From NCBI RefSeq assembly GCF_900107115.1, contig NZ_FNOS01000002.1:422778-486777 (forward strand): a stretch of DNA of 64,000 nucleotides. Reading direction: 5' to 3'. Positions within the stretch are counted from its first letter, which is position 1. Every line of letters starts with the position of its first letter. This document shows, piece after piece, positions 35,123 through 43,767 of the stretch. Source of the DNA: Salimicrobium album. GTDB lineage: Bacteria > Bacillota > Bacilli > Bacillales > Halobacillaceae. The translations under genes and the position numbers were made by a program. The notes beneath the pieces were generated by a model, which was not told the origin of the DNA, made no database searches, and saw only the letters and a list, made by a program, of their open reading frames with translations.

Positions 35123-36078
35123 TAAGCCTGTTGAAGGAAAGTGGAGGGTATTTATCAGGTCAGAAGCTGGCCGGGGAGCTCAACGTCTCGAGAACAGCTA
35201 TATGGAAGAATATCAAAGAACTGGAAAAAGAGGGGTTTACTTTCGAGGCTGTTAAGAAAAAGGGATACAGGCTGAAAGACGAAGCAGACGACATGCCTCC
35301 TTCCTTCGTTCAATCTGCTCTTACTACTGAAGAAATCGGCCATCCCCTGTTTCACTTTAAAGAAGTCACCTCCACTCAGGAAAAGATACATACTTTAGCG
35401 AAAGAAGGGAAACCTCATGGCACTGTCGTATTAGCGGATGAACAGACAGCCGGGAAAGGGAGACGCAAAAGGGCATGGGATTCTCCGAAGGGAAGCGGAG
35501 TCTGGATGAGTCTGCTGCTGAGACCTTCATTTTCCCCGCAGCGAGCTCCCCAGGTTACGATCGTGGCTGCTTCGGCCCTGGTGAAAGCGCTACGGAATTT
35601 TGGTATCAGTGCTACGATCAAATGGCCGAATGATGTTATGATAGGAGACAGAAAAGTAAGTGGTATTCTGACTGAAATGAGAGCTGAACAGGATTTCGTC
35701 GAATATATCGTTCTCGGTCTCGGGGTGAATATCAACCAGAGGGAGGAAGACCTTCCGGAAAATCTCCGGGAGAAAGCTACTTCTATTCAAAGAGAAACCG
35801 GTAAAAAGACTTCGATAGGCGAAGTGGCTGTTGCTGTGCTTCATGAATTTGAACAGGAATATGAGCGGTTTATAGAAGAGGGGTTCACCTGTTTTGAAAA
35901 TGACTTCTCAACTATCGGTTATAAAGTGGGAGAGTGGGTGCAGGTGTCTACGTGGAAAGAGCCGTGGCTTGCGAGAATTGATAAGATAGAAGCTGACGGA
36001 GCGCTGTCGGTAACAGATGAATCAGGAAAAAGAGAGCGTCTTTATTCAGCTGAAATATTGTGGAATAAACACTATTAA
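35086..36078 (+). CDS. birA: Biotin-protein ligase and repressor BirA
   Basis: A 330-residue bifunctional protein. An N-terminal winged helix (SGQKLAGELNVSRTAIWKNI, about residues 22-41) suits DNA binding, and the ligase core has GKGRRKRAWDSPKGSGVWMS near residue 123 and KWPNDVMIGDRKVSGIL near residue 182. It attaches biotin to carboxylases and represses biotin genes. The ATG overlaps the end of cca by 37 bp. In B. subtilis panBCD separate birA from dinG; here dinG starts 25 bp after birA. Confidence 0.95.
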   Translation: MDNRTGSTKTRLISLLKESGGYLSGQKLAGELNVSRTAIWKNIKELEKEGFTFEAVKKKGYRLKDEADDMPPSFVQSALTTEEIGHPLFHFKEVTSTQEKIHTLAKEGKPHGTVVLADEQTAGKGRRKRAWDSPKGSGVWMSLLLRPSFSPQRAPQVTIVAASALVKALRNFGISATIKWPNDVMIGDRKVSGILTEMRAEQDFVEYIVLGLGVNINQREEDLPENLREKATSIQRETGKKTSIGEVAVAVLHEFEQEYERFIEEGFTCFENDFSTIGYKVGEWVQVSTWKEPWLARIDKIEADGALSVTDESGKRERLYSAEILWNKHY

Positions 36079-36103
36079 GTTTTTCCGGAAAGAAGTGGTA
36101 AAC

Positions 36104-38929
36104 GTGAGTACCTATGCGATTATTGACCTGGAGACCACCGGCAATTCTTCGGGTCGCGGAGATAAAATCATAGAAATAGGAATAGTAGTAATGGAGAGCG
36201 ATAAGGTAACAGAGGAATTTTCGACTTTTATATACCCTGAAGCTGAAATTCCACCGTTTATCAGTAATCTGACCGGAATTACGGATGATCATGTTATGGA
36301 TGCCCCGCTCTTCTCGGAAATCGTTCCCGATTTGAAGAGACTTCTTCGTCAGGACTACGTAATAGCACATAATATTGATTTCGATCTCACTTTCATAAAC
36401 GATGCTCTGGCTCAGCTCGGAGAAGATCAGATTTCCGCGAAGGTAATCGACACGGTGGAGCTTTCGAGAGTATTAATGCCCAAAGCTTCCGGTCATAAAC
36501 TGTCGGAACTTTCGGAGTCCCTTGAATTGTCGCATGATCAACCCCACCGCGCCATTTCGGATGCACGTGTGACCGCGGAACTGTGGAAAGTACTTCAAGC
36601 TAAAATGAAAAGTCTGCCGGAAAAGACGCTTCTGTACCTGCTGAAGCTTTCAGCGGCTTTCAAAAGTGATGTAACTCTCATACTCGAAGATCTTCTGACT
36701 GCAAGAAGGTATGAGGGGAGCGGTCCTGCCGATGATAAATATGAACTGTGGGAAGGCGTTCCTGTACTTAAACTGTCCTCCCAGGAGAAGGATTACCGAG
36801 GGAAACGTCTTGCTCCCGCATGGGAAGAGTGGCTACAGTTTCTTTTTGAAGAGCCGGAGGGCCTTGACAGTATTATAAAGTCATACCGTTCCCGGAAAGA
36901 ACAGAAGAAAATGGCCGAATCGATCCATCAGTCTTTGCATGAGAAGGAATCCGCTTTTATAGAAGCCGGTGCCGGTATAGGAAAATCGATGGCCTATGTA
37001 ACAGCCGCTGTACATACAGCTGTCGAAAAAAAGGAACCGGTACTGATTTCCACCCATACAAATACGCTCCAGTCCCAGCTTGCTCAAAAAGAATTACCGC
37101 TCCTTTCAAGGATCAGTCCGGTCCCTTTCACCTTTGCCACCCTGAAAGGGAGCGAGCATTATTTAAGCCTCGCCCATTTCCGGTATGAACTTGAATATGG
37201 GACGCTCCATAACTATGACGATGTACTGACGAAAGCGATGCTGCTCGTATGGGTGCTCGAAACCGAAACAGGTGATATCGAGGAAATTCAGATGCCTTCC
37301 AACGGTTATAAATTCTGGCGCAAAGTGTCGGCAGATCAGAAAGGAAAAGAAATTGCGCTGTCCATGGGAAACTATTCCTATTATCACAAAGCTTATGAGA
37401 AAGCCGCATACGCCGATATTATCGTAACGACGCATGCTCTGTTCTGTTATGATCTCCTGAAAGAAGAGGAATTTATTCCTTCGTGCCGATATGCTATTAT
37501 TGATGAAGCGCATCATTTAAACAGCGTGGCAGCTAAATACTTCGGCTCACGTCTGTACTATCCGTCCGTGCAGCAGCTGTTCTCCCAGTGGAAAGAAATT
37601 TTCGAACCGTCCTACTATCAGAATGTGACGATGAACAAAGAAAAAAAGCAGGAACTTTTAAAATATTGCACTGTTCATATTGATAATGCCAAATCTGAGT
37701 GGGCAGAGCTGTCTTCGTATTTTTCTTCTTATGCCGTGAAGAACCGTCCTGCGGTTTCATCGGATACCGGCAAAGTGATTTTCGACTTTTACAATCTCGG
37801 ATCCGGAAAGTTTTTGAGAATCATCTCTGATATGTGTGAGCGTTTATTGAAAGAATTGAATCAGCTGATCCGGGGGACAGAAACACTGATGAATGAGCTG
37901 CTTATGCAATTACAGACCCATGAGAACCCGGATCTTGTCATTCTTATTACCCGTCTTGATTATCAGATCGGATACTATAAGGAACTGACTGAAGAGATCG
38001 ATTCTATCTTCCTTAAAAACACGGAGAATCCGGTATGGGCGGAATTCGATCTTAAACATCCCCAGGGGACGCTGACGCTGGAAAGTGAAAGCCATATGCA
38101 TACGCACGTTTTGTCGGAACGGCTGCACACCAAAAAGGACAGTATCATATTCACAAGTGCTACTCTCGCGGCCCGGGGATCGTTTCAATTTGTGAAAAAA
38201 CAGCTTGGTATGGAGTCGGTGGAAAAGGAAGAAATCATCCCTTCTCCCTACGATTACGAACACCAGATGAAGGTGGTCGTCCCTACTGATATACCTTCCA
38301 TTAAGAAGAAGGGAAACGGGTTCCTTTATGCCATCAGTGAAATGATTTTTTCCCTGGCTTTGAAAACGAACGGCAGAATGCTCGTTTTATTCACTTCCTA
38401 CTCTATGTTAAAAAGCGTTTATTATCTGCTCAGGGAATTTCAGGAATCCTCCCGTTATCAGCTGATCGCCCAGGGGATTACGAGTGGCAGCAGAGACCGG
38501 CTTAAAAAGGATTTTCAGGCGCTTGATTCCTCTATACTTCTTGGAACGAACACTTTTTGGGAAGGAGTGGACATTCCCGGAGAAGATCTTAGTTGTCTCG
38601 TGATGGTGAGACTGCCTTTCGATCCTCCTGCTCACCCCGGTCAGCAGAAGGAAGAGATGCTCTGGAGCCGTGAAGGGGAGAACCCGTTTATGGATCTGAC
38701 CCTTCCGAAAGCGGTTATCCGGTTCAAACAGGGAGTGGGACGTCTTATCCGCAGTGAAAACGACAGAGGCCTGCTGGTCATTCTCGATAAGCGGATACTT
38801 GAAGCGAACTACGGGCGTTATTTCATAGAAGCGTTGCCTGTTACAAGAGTGCATGAAGTCGAATCCAGAGAGCTGTTGGAGAAGTTCGACGATTATCTTC
38901 CGACACCCGGCGCCGAACCGGGGGAATAA
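36104..38929 (+). CDS. dinG: DinG-family exonuclease/helicase-like protein
   Basis: A 941-residue protein. The N-terminal DEDD exonuclease domain (about residues 1-165) carries AIIDLETTG and a later HRAISDARVT. The rest is a DinG-type superfamily 2 region with Walker A AGAGIGKSMA near residue 291, DEAH in IIDEAHHL near residue 467, and GTNTFWEGVDIPG and QGVGRLIRS near the C terminus. No Fe-S cysteine cluster is apparent, as in the Bacillus type, which is described as a 3'-5' exonuclease. GTG at 36104 chosen; an earlier ATG lies inside birA. Confidence 0.93.
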   Translation: MSTYAIIDLETTGNSSGRGDKIIEIGIVVMESDKVTEEFSTFIYPEAEIPPFISNLTGITDDHVMDAPLFSEIVPDLKRLLRQDYVIAHNIDFDLTFINDALAQLGEDQISAKVIDTVELSRVLMPKASGHKLSELSESLELSHDQPHRAISDARVTAELWKVLQAKMKSLPEKTLLYLLKLSAAFKSDVTLILEDLLTARRYEGSGPADDKYELWEGVPVLKLSSQEKDYRGKRLAPAWEEWLQFLFEEPEGLDSIIKSYRSRKEQKKMAESIHQSLHEKESAFIEAGAGIGKSMAYVTAAVHTAVEKKEPVLISTHTNTLQSQLAQKELPLLSRISPVPFTFATLKGSEHYLSLAHFRYELEYGTLHNYDDVLTKAMLLVWVLETETGDIEEIQMPSNGYKFWRKVSADQKGKEIALSMGNYSYYHKAYEKAAYADIIVTTHALFCYDLLKEEEFIPSCRYAIIDEAHHLNSVAAKYFGSRLYYPSVQQLFSQWKEIFEPSYYQNVTMNKEKKQELLKYCTVHIDNAKSEWAELSSYFSSYAVKNRPAVSSDTGKVIFDFYNLGSGKFLRIISDMCERLLKELNQLIRGTETLMNELLMQLQTHENPDLVILITRLDYQIGYYKELTEEIDSIFLKNTENPVWAEFDLKHPQGTLTLESESHMHTHVLSERLHTKKDSIIFTSATLAARGSFQFVKKQLGMESVEKEEIIPSPYDYEHQMKVVVPTDIPSIKKKGNGFLYAISEMIFSLALKTNGRMLVLFTSYSMLKSVYYLLREFQESSRYQLIAQGITSGSRDRLKKDFQALDSSILLGTNTFWEGVDIPGEDLSCLVMVRLPFDPPAHPGQQKEEMLWSREGENPFMDLTLPKAVIRFKQGVGRLIRSENDRGLLVILDKRILEANYGRYFIEALPVTRVHEVESRELLEKFDDYLPTPGAEPGE

Positions 38930-38979
38930 GATATTGGACAGCAGACGCGGGTCCACAGCGGGGGAGGGGGAAGGACATC

Positions 38980-39141
38980 ATGAATAAACAGACCCTCGTA
39001 GCAAGAATCGAAACGGTTTATAATGAGGACCTGTATAAAGTTATCGATTATCTGAATAAGAAATTTAAGAAAAATAATATTATAATCGGTCTTTCTCTGA
39101 AAGAGTCCGGAACAGCGGTGATAAAATTTTATGAAGGGTAA
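38980..39141 (+). CDS. ypmA: YpmA family small protein (DUF4264)
   Basis: A 53-residue protein read directly from the sequence. ATG at 38980 follows GGGGAGGGGGAAGG. The pattern NEDLYKVIDYLNKKFKKNN resembles B. subtilis YpmA, which lies between dinG and ypmB. Function unknown; no membrane segment. It overlaps ypmB by 11 bp. Confidence 0.8.
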   Translation: MNKQTLVARIETVYNEDLYKVIDYLNKKFKKNNIIIGLSLKESGTAVIKFYEG

Positions 39142-39628
39142 ACATCTGTGGTGGATTGCCGGAGTTCTTGCAGCAATACTCCTCGGTTTGATGATACTGT
39201 ATATCAGTGTCTATAACATACTTGAAGAGAGACGTACCGAGGGAGCGGACACTGCACTGAAAACCGTGCAGGAGAAGGCAGGGGATGTAAAAGTCATGGC
39301 AAATTATACTTTCAACAGCTCTGCGCCGTTTGAGATACTCTTTACTACGAGCAACGATAAAGATATGATCTATTATGTAAACAAAAAAAGCGGCACCATA
39401 GCTGACCGGATAGATCGGGAAGATTTTGTACCGAGAGAAGAAATTGTGAACAGGTGGGAGGACAGTTGCCGTAACTGTACATTTACTCATATCCAGCCTG
39501 CTTACAAAGACGGTACCCCCTCCTGGGAGGTCACTTTTACCGATCAGGAAGGAAGATATGGTCTTGCTTATTTCAATGGAGAGACCGGGGAAGAGTTTCA
39601 GAGATTCGCTTTTAAAAAAAATGAGTAG
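39131..39628 (+). CDS. ypmB: YpmB-like membrane-anchored protein
   Basis: A 165-residue protein with one N-terminal membrane helix (about residues 8-28) and an extracytoplasmic region with two PepSY-like repeats, seen as the related segments KDMIYYVNKKSGTIADR and EGRYGLAYFNGETGEEF. YpmB is conserved before aspB in Bacillus; its role is unknown. A CRNC pair (about residues 113-116) lies in the external domain. It overlaps ypmA by 11 bp and is followed by aspB within 15 bp. Confidence 0.82.
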   Translation: MKGKHLWWIAGVLAAILLGLMILYISVYNILEERRTEGADTALKTVQEKAGDVKVMANYTFNSSAPFEILFTTSNDKDMIYYVNKKSGTIADRIDREDFVPREEIVNRWEDSCRNCTFTHIQPAYKDGTPSWEVTFTDQEGRYGLAYFNGETGEEFQRFAFKKNE

Positions 39629-39643
39629 AAAAGGGGTATGATT

Positions 39644-40828
39644 ATGGAATTAGCAAACAGAGTACAGACGTTGACACCTTCCAGCACACTGGCTATTACG
39701 GCTAAAGCGAAAGCTTTGAAACAGGAAGGACACGACGTGATAGGTCTCGGGGCGGGAGAACCTGATTTCAATACGCCGGAGTATATACTTAAGGCGGCCA
39801 AACAGGCCATGGATGAAGGGCTGACGAAGTACACCCCCTCCGGAGGGATTCCGGAACTCAGAAAAGCGGTAGCCGACAAATTGAAAAAAGATCAGGAACT
39901 CGAGTACAATGAAAACCAGATAATTGTAACGACGGGGGCAAAACACGCTCTTTTCACTTTATTTCAGGTACTTCTTAATCCTGGAGATGAAGTAGTCATC
40001 CCGGCACCATACTGGGTCAGCTATCCGGAACAGGTGAAGCTTGCGGGTGGAAAACCGGTGTTCGTGAAAGCAGGTGAGGAGAACGAATTTAAAATCACTC
40101 CCGACCAGCTCAGAGATGCCGTCACTTCCAGAACTAAAGCTGTTATCATCAATTCCCCGAGCAACCCTACAGGTATGATGTACACAAGGGAAGAACTGGA
40201 AAAACTCGGAGAAGTAGTGCGGGAAAAAGATCTTCTCGTCGTCTCCGATGAAATTTATGAGAAACTGGTATATACCGAGGACCCTCACGTTTCCATGGCG
40301 CAGTTGTCGGATGACTTGTATGGACGTACGATAGTGATCAATGGGGTATCCAAATCCCACTCCATGACCGGATGGAGAATCGGTTACGCAGCAGGACCCG
40401 GGGAGATCATTAAAGCTATGACAAGTCTGGCTTCACATTCAACCTCGAACCCAACATCCATAGCCCAGCATGCTGCTCTGGCAGCCTATTCCGGCGGTGA
40501 AGACGAGGTAATGAAAATGAGAGACGCTTTCAGGGAACGTCTGGACGTTTTTTATGAAAGACTCGTAAACCTTCCCGGCATCAGTTGCGAAAAACCGAAG
40601 GGAGCCTTCTACTTATTTCCGAACGTCAAAGAAGCTGCTTCCAATTGCGGCTTCCGGGACGTAGATGCATTCGTGGAAGCGCTCCTTGAGGAAGAGAAGG
40701 TGGCTCTCGTACCCGGGTCGGGTTTCGGTTCCGAAAATAACGTACGACTGTCGTATGCGACTTCCATGGATAACCTGAATAAAGCGGCAGACAGAATAGA
40801 AAAATTTCTAAAGACACATCATAAGTAG
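39644..40828 (+). CDS. aspB: Aspartate aminotransferase
   Basis: A 394-residue subgroup Ib PLP aminotransferase that interconverts oxaloacetate/glutamate and aspartate/2-oxoglutarate. [18 protein letters not shown] and the PLP-lysine motif [17 protein letters not shown] are present. The ATG at 39644 is 7 nt after GGGG; an ATG two codons earlier sits too close to that site. It is probably cotranscribed with asnS, 17 bp downstream, pairing aspartate supply with Asn-tRNA charging. Confidence 0.95.
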   Translation: MELANRVQTLTPSSTLAITAKAKALKQEGHDVIGLGAGEPDFNTPEYILKAAKQAMDEGLTKYTPSGGIPELRKAVADKLKKDQELEYNENQIIVTTGAKHALFTLFQVLLNPGDEVVIPAPYWVSYPEQVKLAGGKPVFVKAGEENEFKITPDQLRDAVTSRTKAVIINSPSNPTGMMYTREELEKLGEVVREKDLLVVSDEIYEKLVYTEDPHVSMAQLSDDLYGRTIVINGVSKSHSMTGWRIGYAAGPGEIIKAMTSLASHSTSNPTSIAQHAALAAYSGGEDEVMKMRDAFRERLDVFYERLVNLPGISCEKPKGAFYLFPNVKEAASNCGFRDVDAFVEALLEEEKVALVPGSGFGSENNVRLSYATSMDNLNKAADRIEKFLKTHHK

Positions 40829-40845
40829 GGAAGGGACATTCAGTT

Positions 40846-42141
40846 ATGGCTAAAACTACAATTCAAAACGTATCCAGACATTTAAACGAGGAAGTTACTA
40901 TTGGTGCCTGGATCCATAATAAGCGTTCAAGCGGTAAAATAGCGTTTCTGCAACTCCGTGACGGCACAGGATTCATTCAGGGAGTAGTAGGAAAGAATGA
41001 TCTAGGGGAAGATAAGTTCAATAAAGCAAAAACTCTGTCACAGGAAACGTCGTTATACGTTACGGGCACGGTAGTGGAAGACAAGCGGTCTCCGCTTGGA
41101 TTTGAACTGCAGATAAGCGATTTCTCCATCATTCAGGAAGCGGAGGACTATCCCATCACGCCGAAAGAACACGGTACGGAATTCCTGATGGACCATCGTC
41201 ACCTGTGGCTTCGCTCCAAAAAACAGCATGCCGTGATGAAGGTGAGAAATGAAATCATCCGGGCAACTTATGAGTTTTTCAATGATAACGGTTATGTCAA
41301 AATCGATCCACCGATCTTGACGGGTTCTTCTGCAGAGGGGACGACAGAACTGTTCCATACGAAATATTTTGATGAGGAAGCTTATCTATCTCAGAGTGGC
41401 CAGCTTTACCTGGAAGCGGCTGCCATGGCTTTCAATAAGGTATTCAGTTTTGGACCTACATTCCGTGCGGAGAAGTCGAAAACACGCCGGCATTTGATAG
41501 AGTTCTGGATGATTGAACCCGAGATGGCGTTCATGGATCACGAGGACAGCCTGGAAGTACAGGAGGAATATGTCTCGTACATCGCACAATCCGTACTGCG
41601 GAATTGTAAAATGGAGCTTGAGGTTCTGGAAAGGGACCTGACTTCCCTCCAGAAGATCGAGGCGCCTTTTCCGCGGATTACTTATGATGATGCTATCCAA
41701 CTGCTGAAGGATAAAGGATTCACGGACATTGATTGGGGCGATGACTTCGGTGCTCCGCATGAAACAGCGATTGCGGACAGTTATGAGAAACCGGTCTTCA
41801 TTACCCACTTTCCGACTGAGATCAAAGCTTTCTATATGAAACCGGATCCGGAACGTGCGGACGTGGCCTTATGTGCAGATCTTATTGCTCCGGAAGGATA
41901 CGGTGAAATCATCGGCGGTTCCCAGCGCATTGACGATCTGGAGCTGATGAAACAGCGTTATGAAGAACACAATCTTACCGGCGATGCTTATCAGTGGTAC
42001 CTGCAGCTTCGTCAGTACGGTAGCGTACCGCATTCCGGTTTTGGACTGGGACTGGAAAGAACGGTCGCCTGGATAGCCGGAGTCGAACATGTGAGGGAAA
42101 CGATACCGTTCCCTCGTCTGTTGAACCGTTTATATCCATAA
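40846..42141 (+). CDS. asnS: Asparaginyl-tRNA synthetase
   Basis: A 431-residue class IIb synthetase. An N-terminal OB-fold anticodon-binding domain (about residues 1-105) precedes the catalytic core with motif 2 ([21 protein letters not shown], near residue 206) and motif 3 ([15 protein letters not shown], near residue 401). No T-box leader is visible upstream, so it is probably expressed with aspB. Confidence 0.97.
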   Translation: MAKTTIQNVSRHLNEEVTIGAWIHNKRSSGKIAFLQLRDGTGFIQGVVGKNDLGEDKFNKAKTLSQETSLYVTGTVVEDKRSPLGFELQISDFSIIQEAEDYPITPKEHGTEFLMDHRHLWLRSKKQHAVMKVRNEIIRATYEFFNDNGYVKIDPPILTGSSAEGTTELFHTKYFDEEAYLSQSGQLYLEAAAMAFNKVFSFGPTFRAEKSKTRRHLIEFWMIEPEMAFMDHEDSLEVQEEYVSYIAQSVLRNCKMELEVLERDLTSLQKIEAPFPRITYDDAIQLLKDKGFTDIDWGDDFGAPHETAIADSYEKPVFITHFPTEIKAFYMKPDPERADVALCADLIAPEGYGEIIGGSQRIDDLELMKQRYEEHNLTGDAYQWYLQLRQYGSVPHSGFGLGLERTVAWIAGVEHVRETIPFPRLLNRLYP

Positions 42142-42156
42142 TTGTGCAGTGGCTGT

Positions 42157-42190
42157 CAGGCATCGGGAATTACCGGTGCCTGATATTTCA
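42157..42190 (+). terminator. Hairpin after asnS, possible weak terminator
   Basis: A 10-bp stem with one wobble (42157-42166 with 42173-42182) and a 6-nt loop, but only a mixed A/T tail. Confidence 0.4.
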
Positions 42191-42267
42191 CTTGAATGAG
42201 AAGGGTGTCTCCGACAGCAGGAGAAACGAAAGATGGAGGTTTAGTACTTTTAAAGAGAGGGATCATC

Positions 42268-42954
42268 ATGACCAAGAACCAACCTTACGAATATATACTG
42301 CAGACTCAGCTGACCCTCCCGCAACAATTGGTTACCGGGTATAAAGCCTTGGGGATGAATGAAACAGAACTGGCAATCGTACTTCAGCTATTCCGTTTCA
42401 AGCAGGAAGGAGTGAATTTTCCTACTCCGGAGGAAATAGCCGAATATTTGACTGTGTCTGAAGAGGAATGTTCCAATCTGCTTCGCTCCTTGATACAAAA
42501 AGGAATAGTCGAAATACTACATGAAAAAGGACCTGAAGGAATCATTCAGGAAACATACTCCCTTGAACCTCTTTTCGTATTACTATTCCAGAAACAGCAG
42601 GCGAAGAAAGAATCTTCGTCAGATATGAAAGAGTCGCTGTTTCCACTATTTGAGAAGGAATTCGGAAGGCCTTTATCCCCGTTCGAAATAGAAACGATTA
42701 ATATCTGGCTTGATGAGGAGAACTATAAAGAAAATCTGATAAAAGCTGCGTTACGGGAAGCTGTTCTGATGGGAAAAATGAATTTCAAGTACATTGACCG
42801 TATTCTGTCGGAATGGGATCGGAAGGGTATCCGGACGATAAAACAGGCCCAGAATCACGGGAAACAGTTTAGAAACGGTCAGAAACCGAACTTTTCGCCA
42901 TCAAATTCAAAACGGGACAAGTCCCTGTACTACAATTGGCTGGAAGAAGAGTAA
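42268..42954 (+). CDS. dnaD: DNA replication initiation protein DnaD
   Basis: A 228-residue DnaD with the N-terminal winged-helix oligomerisation domain (about residues 1-100) and the C-terminal DnaD domain with FEKEFGRPLSPFEIETINIW, KAALREAVLMGKMNFKYIDRIL and the following basic tail. DnaD remodels DNA and links DnaA at oriC or PriA at forks to helicase loading. The ATG at 42268 follows AGAGAGGGATCATC. Gene order asnS-dnaD-nth is as in B. subtilis. Confidence 0.95.
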   Translation: MTKNQPYEYILQTQLTLPQQLVTGYKALGMNETELAIVLQLFRFKQEGVNFPTPEEIAEYLTVSEEECSNLLRSLIQKGIVEILHEKGPEGIIQETYSLEPLFVLLFQKQQAKKESSSDMKESLFPLFEKEFGRPLSPFEIETINIWLDEENYKENLIKAALREAVLMGKMNFKYIDRILSEWDRKGIRTIKQAQNHGKQFRNGQKPNFSPSNSKRDKSLYYNWLEEE

Positions 42955-42964
42955 AGGAGAAGAA

Positions 42965-43615
42965 ATGCTTACTTTAAAACAGATACGATATTGCCTGGAT
43001 ATACTGGAGGAAATGTACCCGGATGCAGACTGCGAGTTGTCCCATTCGAACGCCTTTGAACTGCTGGTGGCCGTGATTTTATCGGCTCAGGCTACTGATA
43101 ATCTTGTGAACAAAGTGACACCGGATCTTTTCAGGAAATACAAAAGTCCGGAGGATATAGCTGCTGTTGAGACAGAAGAGTTGGAAAAAGATATTAAATC
43201 GATCGGTCTCTACAGAAGCAAGGCGAAAAATCTTAAGAAGATGGCGGCGACGCTTCTGGAACGTTTCGATGGAGAAGTACCGGAAAGTAAAGAGTCGCTG
43301 GAGTCCCTGGCAGGGGTAGGCAGGAAAACTGCAAATGTGGTAGCTTCGGTCGCTTTTGGGGAACCTGCGATCGCAGTGGATACTCATGTGGAGCGAGTCT
43401 CGAAACGATTAGGCATCTGCCGCTGGAAAGATTCAGTGTTACAGGTGGAGAAGACTCTGATGAAAAAGGTGCCGAAAGAAGAGTGGAGTGCTACACATCA
43501 TCGACTCATTTTTTTCGGAAGGTACCACTGCCGAGCAAAAAATCCCCGGTGTGAGGAGTGTCCGCTTCTTTCGCTGTGCCGGGAAGGGCAAAAAAGAATG
43601 AAACAGAAAAAATGA
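42965..43615 (+). CDS. nth: Endonuclease III
   Basis: A 216-residue base-excision repair glycosylase/AP lyase for oxidised pyrimidines. The helix-hairpin-helix LAGVGRKTANVVASVAF holds the catalytic lysine, the catalytic aspartate is in VDTHVERVSKRLG, and the C-terminal 4Fe-4S ligands follow Cx6Cx2Cx5C (CRAKNPRCEECPLLSLC). The ypoC gene that follows nth in B. subtilis is absent; ponA is next, on the other strand. Confidence 0.97.
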   Translation: MLTLKQIRYCLDILEEMYPDADCELSHSNAFELLVAVILSAQATDNLVNKVTPDLFRKYKSPEDIAAVETEELEKDIKSIGLYRSKAKNLKKMAATLLERFDGEVPESKESLESLAGVGRKTANVVASVAFGEPAIAVDTHVERVSKRLGICRWKDSVLQVEKTLMKKVPKEEWSATHHRLIFFGRYHCRAKNPRCEECPLLSLCREGQKRMKQKK

Positions 43616-43655
43616 GTACCGGTGCTTGTGAAAAGCGCCGGTACTCATTTTTGTT
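43605..43655. terminator. Bidirectional terminator between nth and ponA
   Basis: A 17-bp stem with one G-U pair (43611-43627 with 43633-43649) has A residues before and T residues after, overlapping the nth stop codon. Bases 43656-43767 hold nothing I can call. Confidence 0.88.
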
Positions 43656-43767
43656 TTCAGTAAATGACCTGGCTGAAAAGCATATACAAACAAATTTTAT
43701 ATGGTGTAAAAATTGACGCATGGAGGTATTGTCACGTCGTGCGACGGGATGTATATTCAGTGGGTTT

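Noticed and set aside
40829-40845. T-box leader for asnS
   Set aside because: Only 17 bp separate aspB from asnS, leaving no room for a T-box; none is seen before aspB either.
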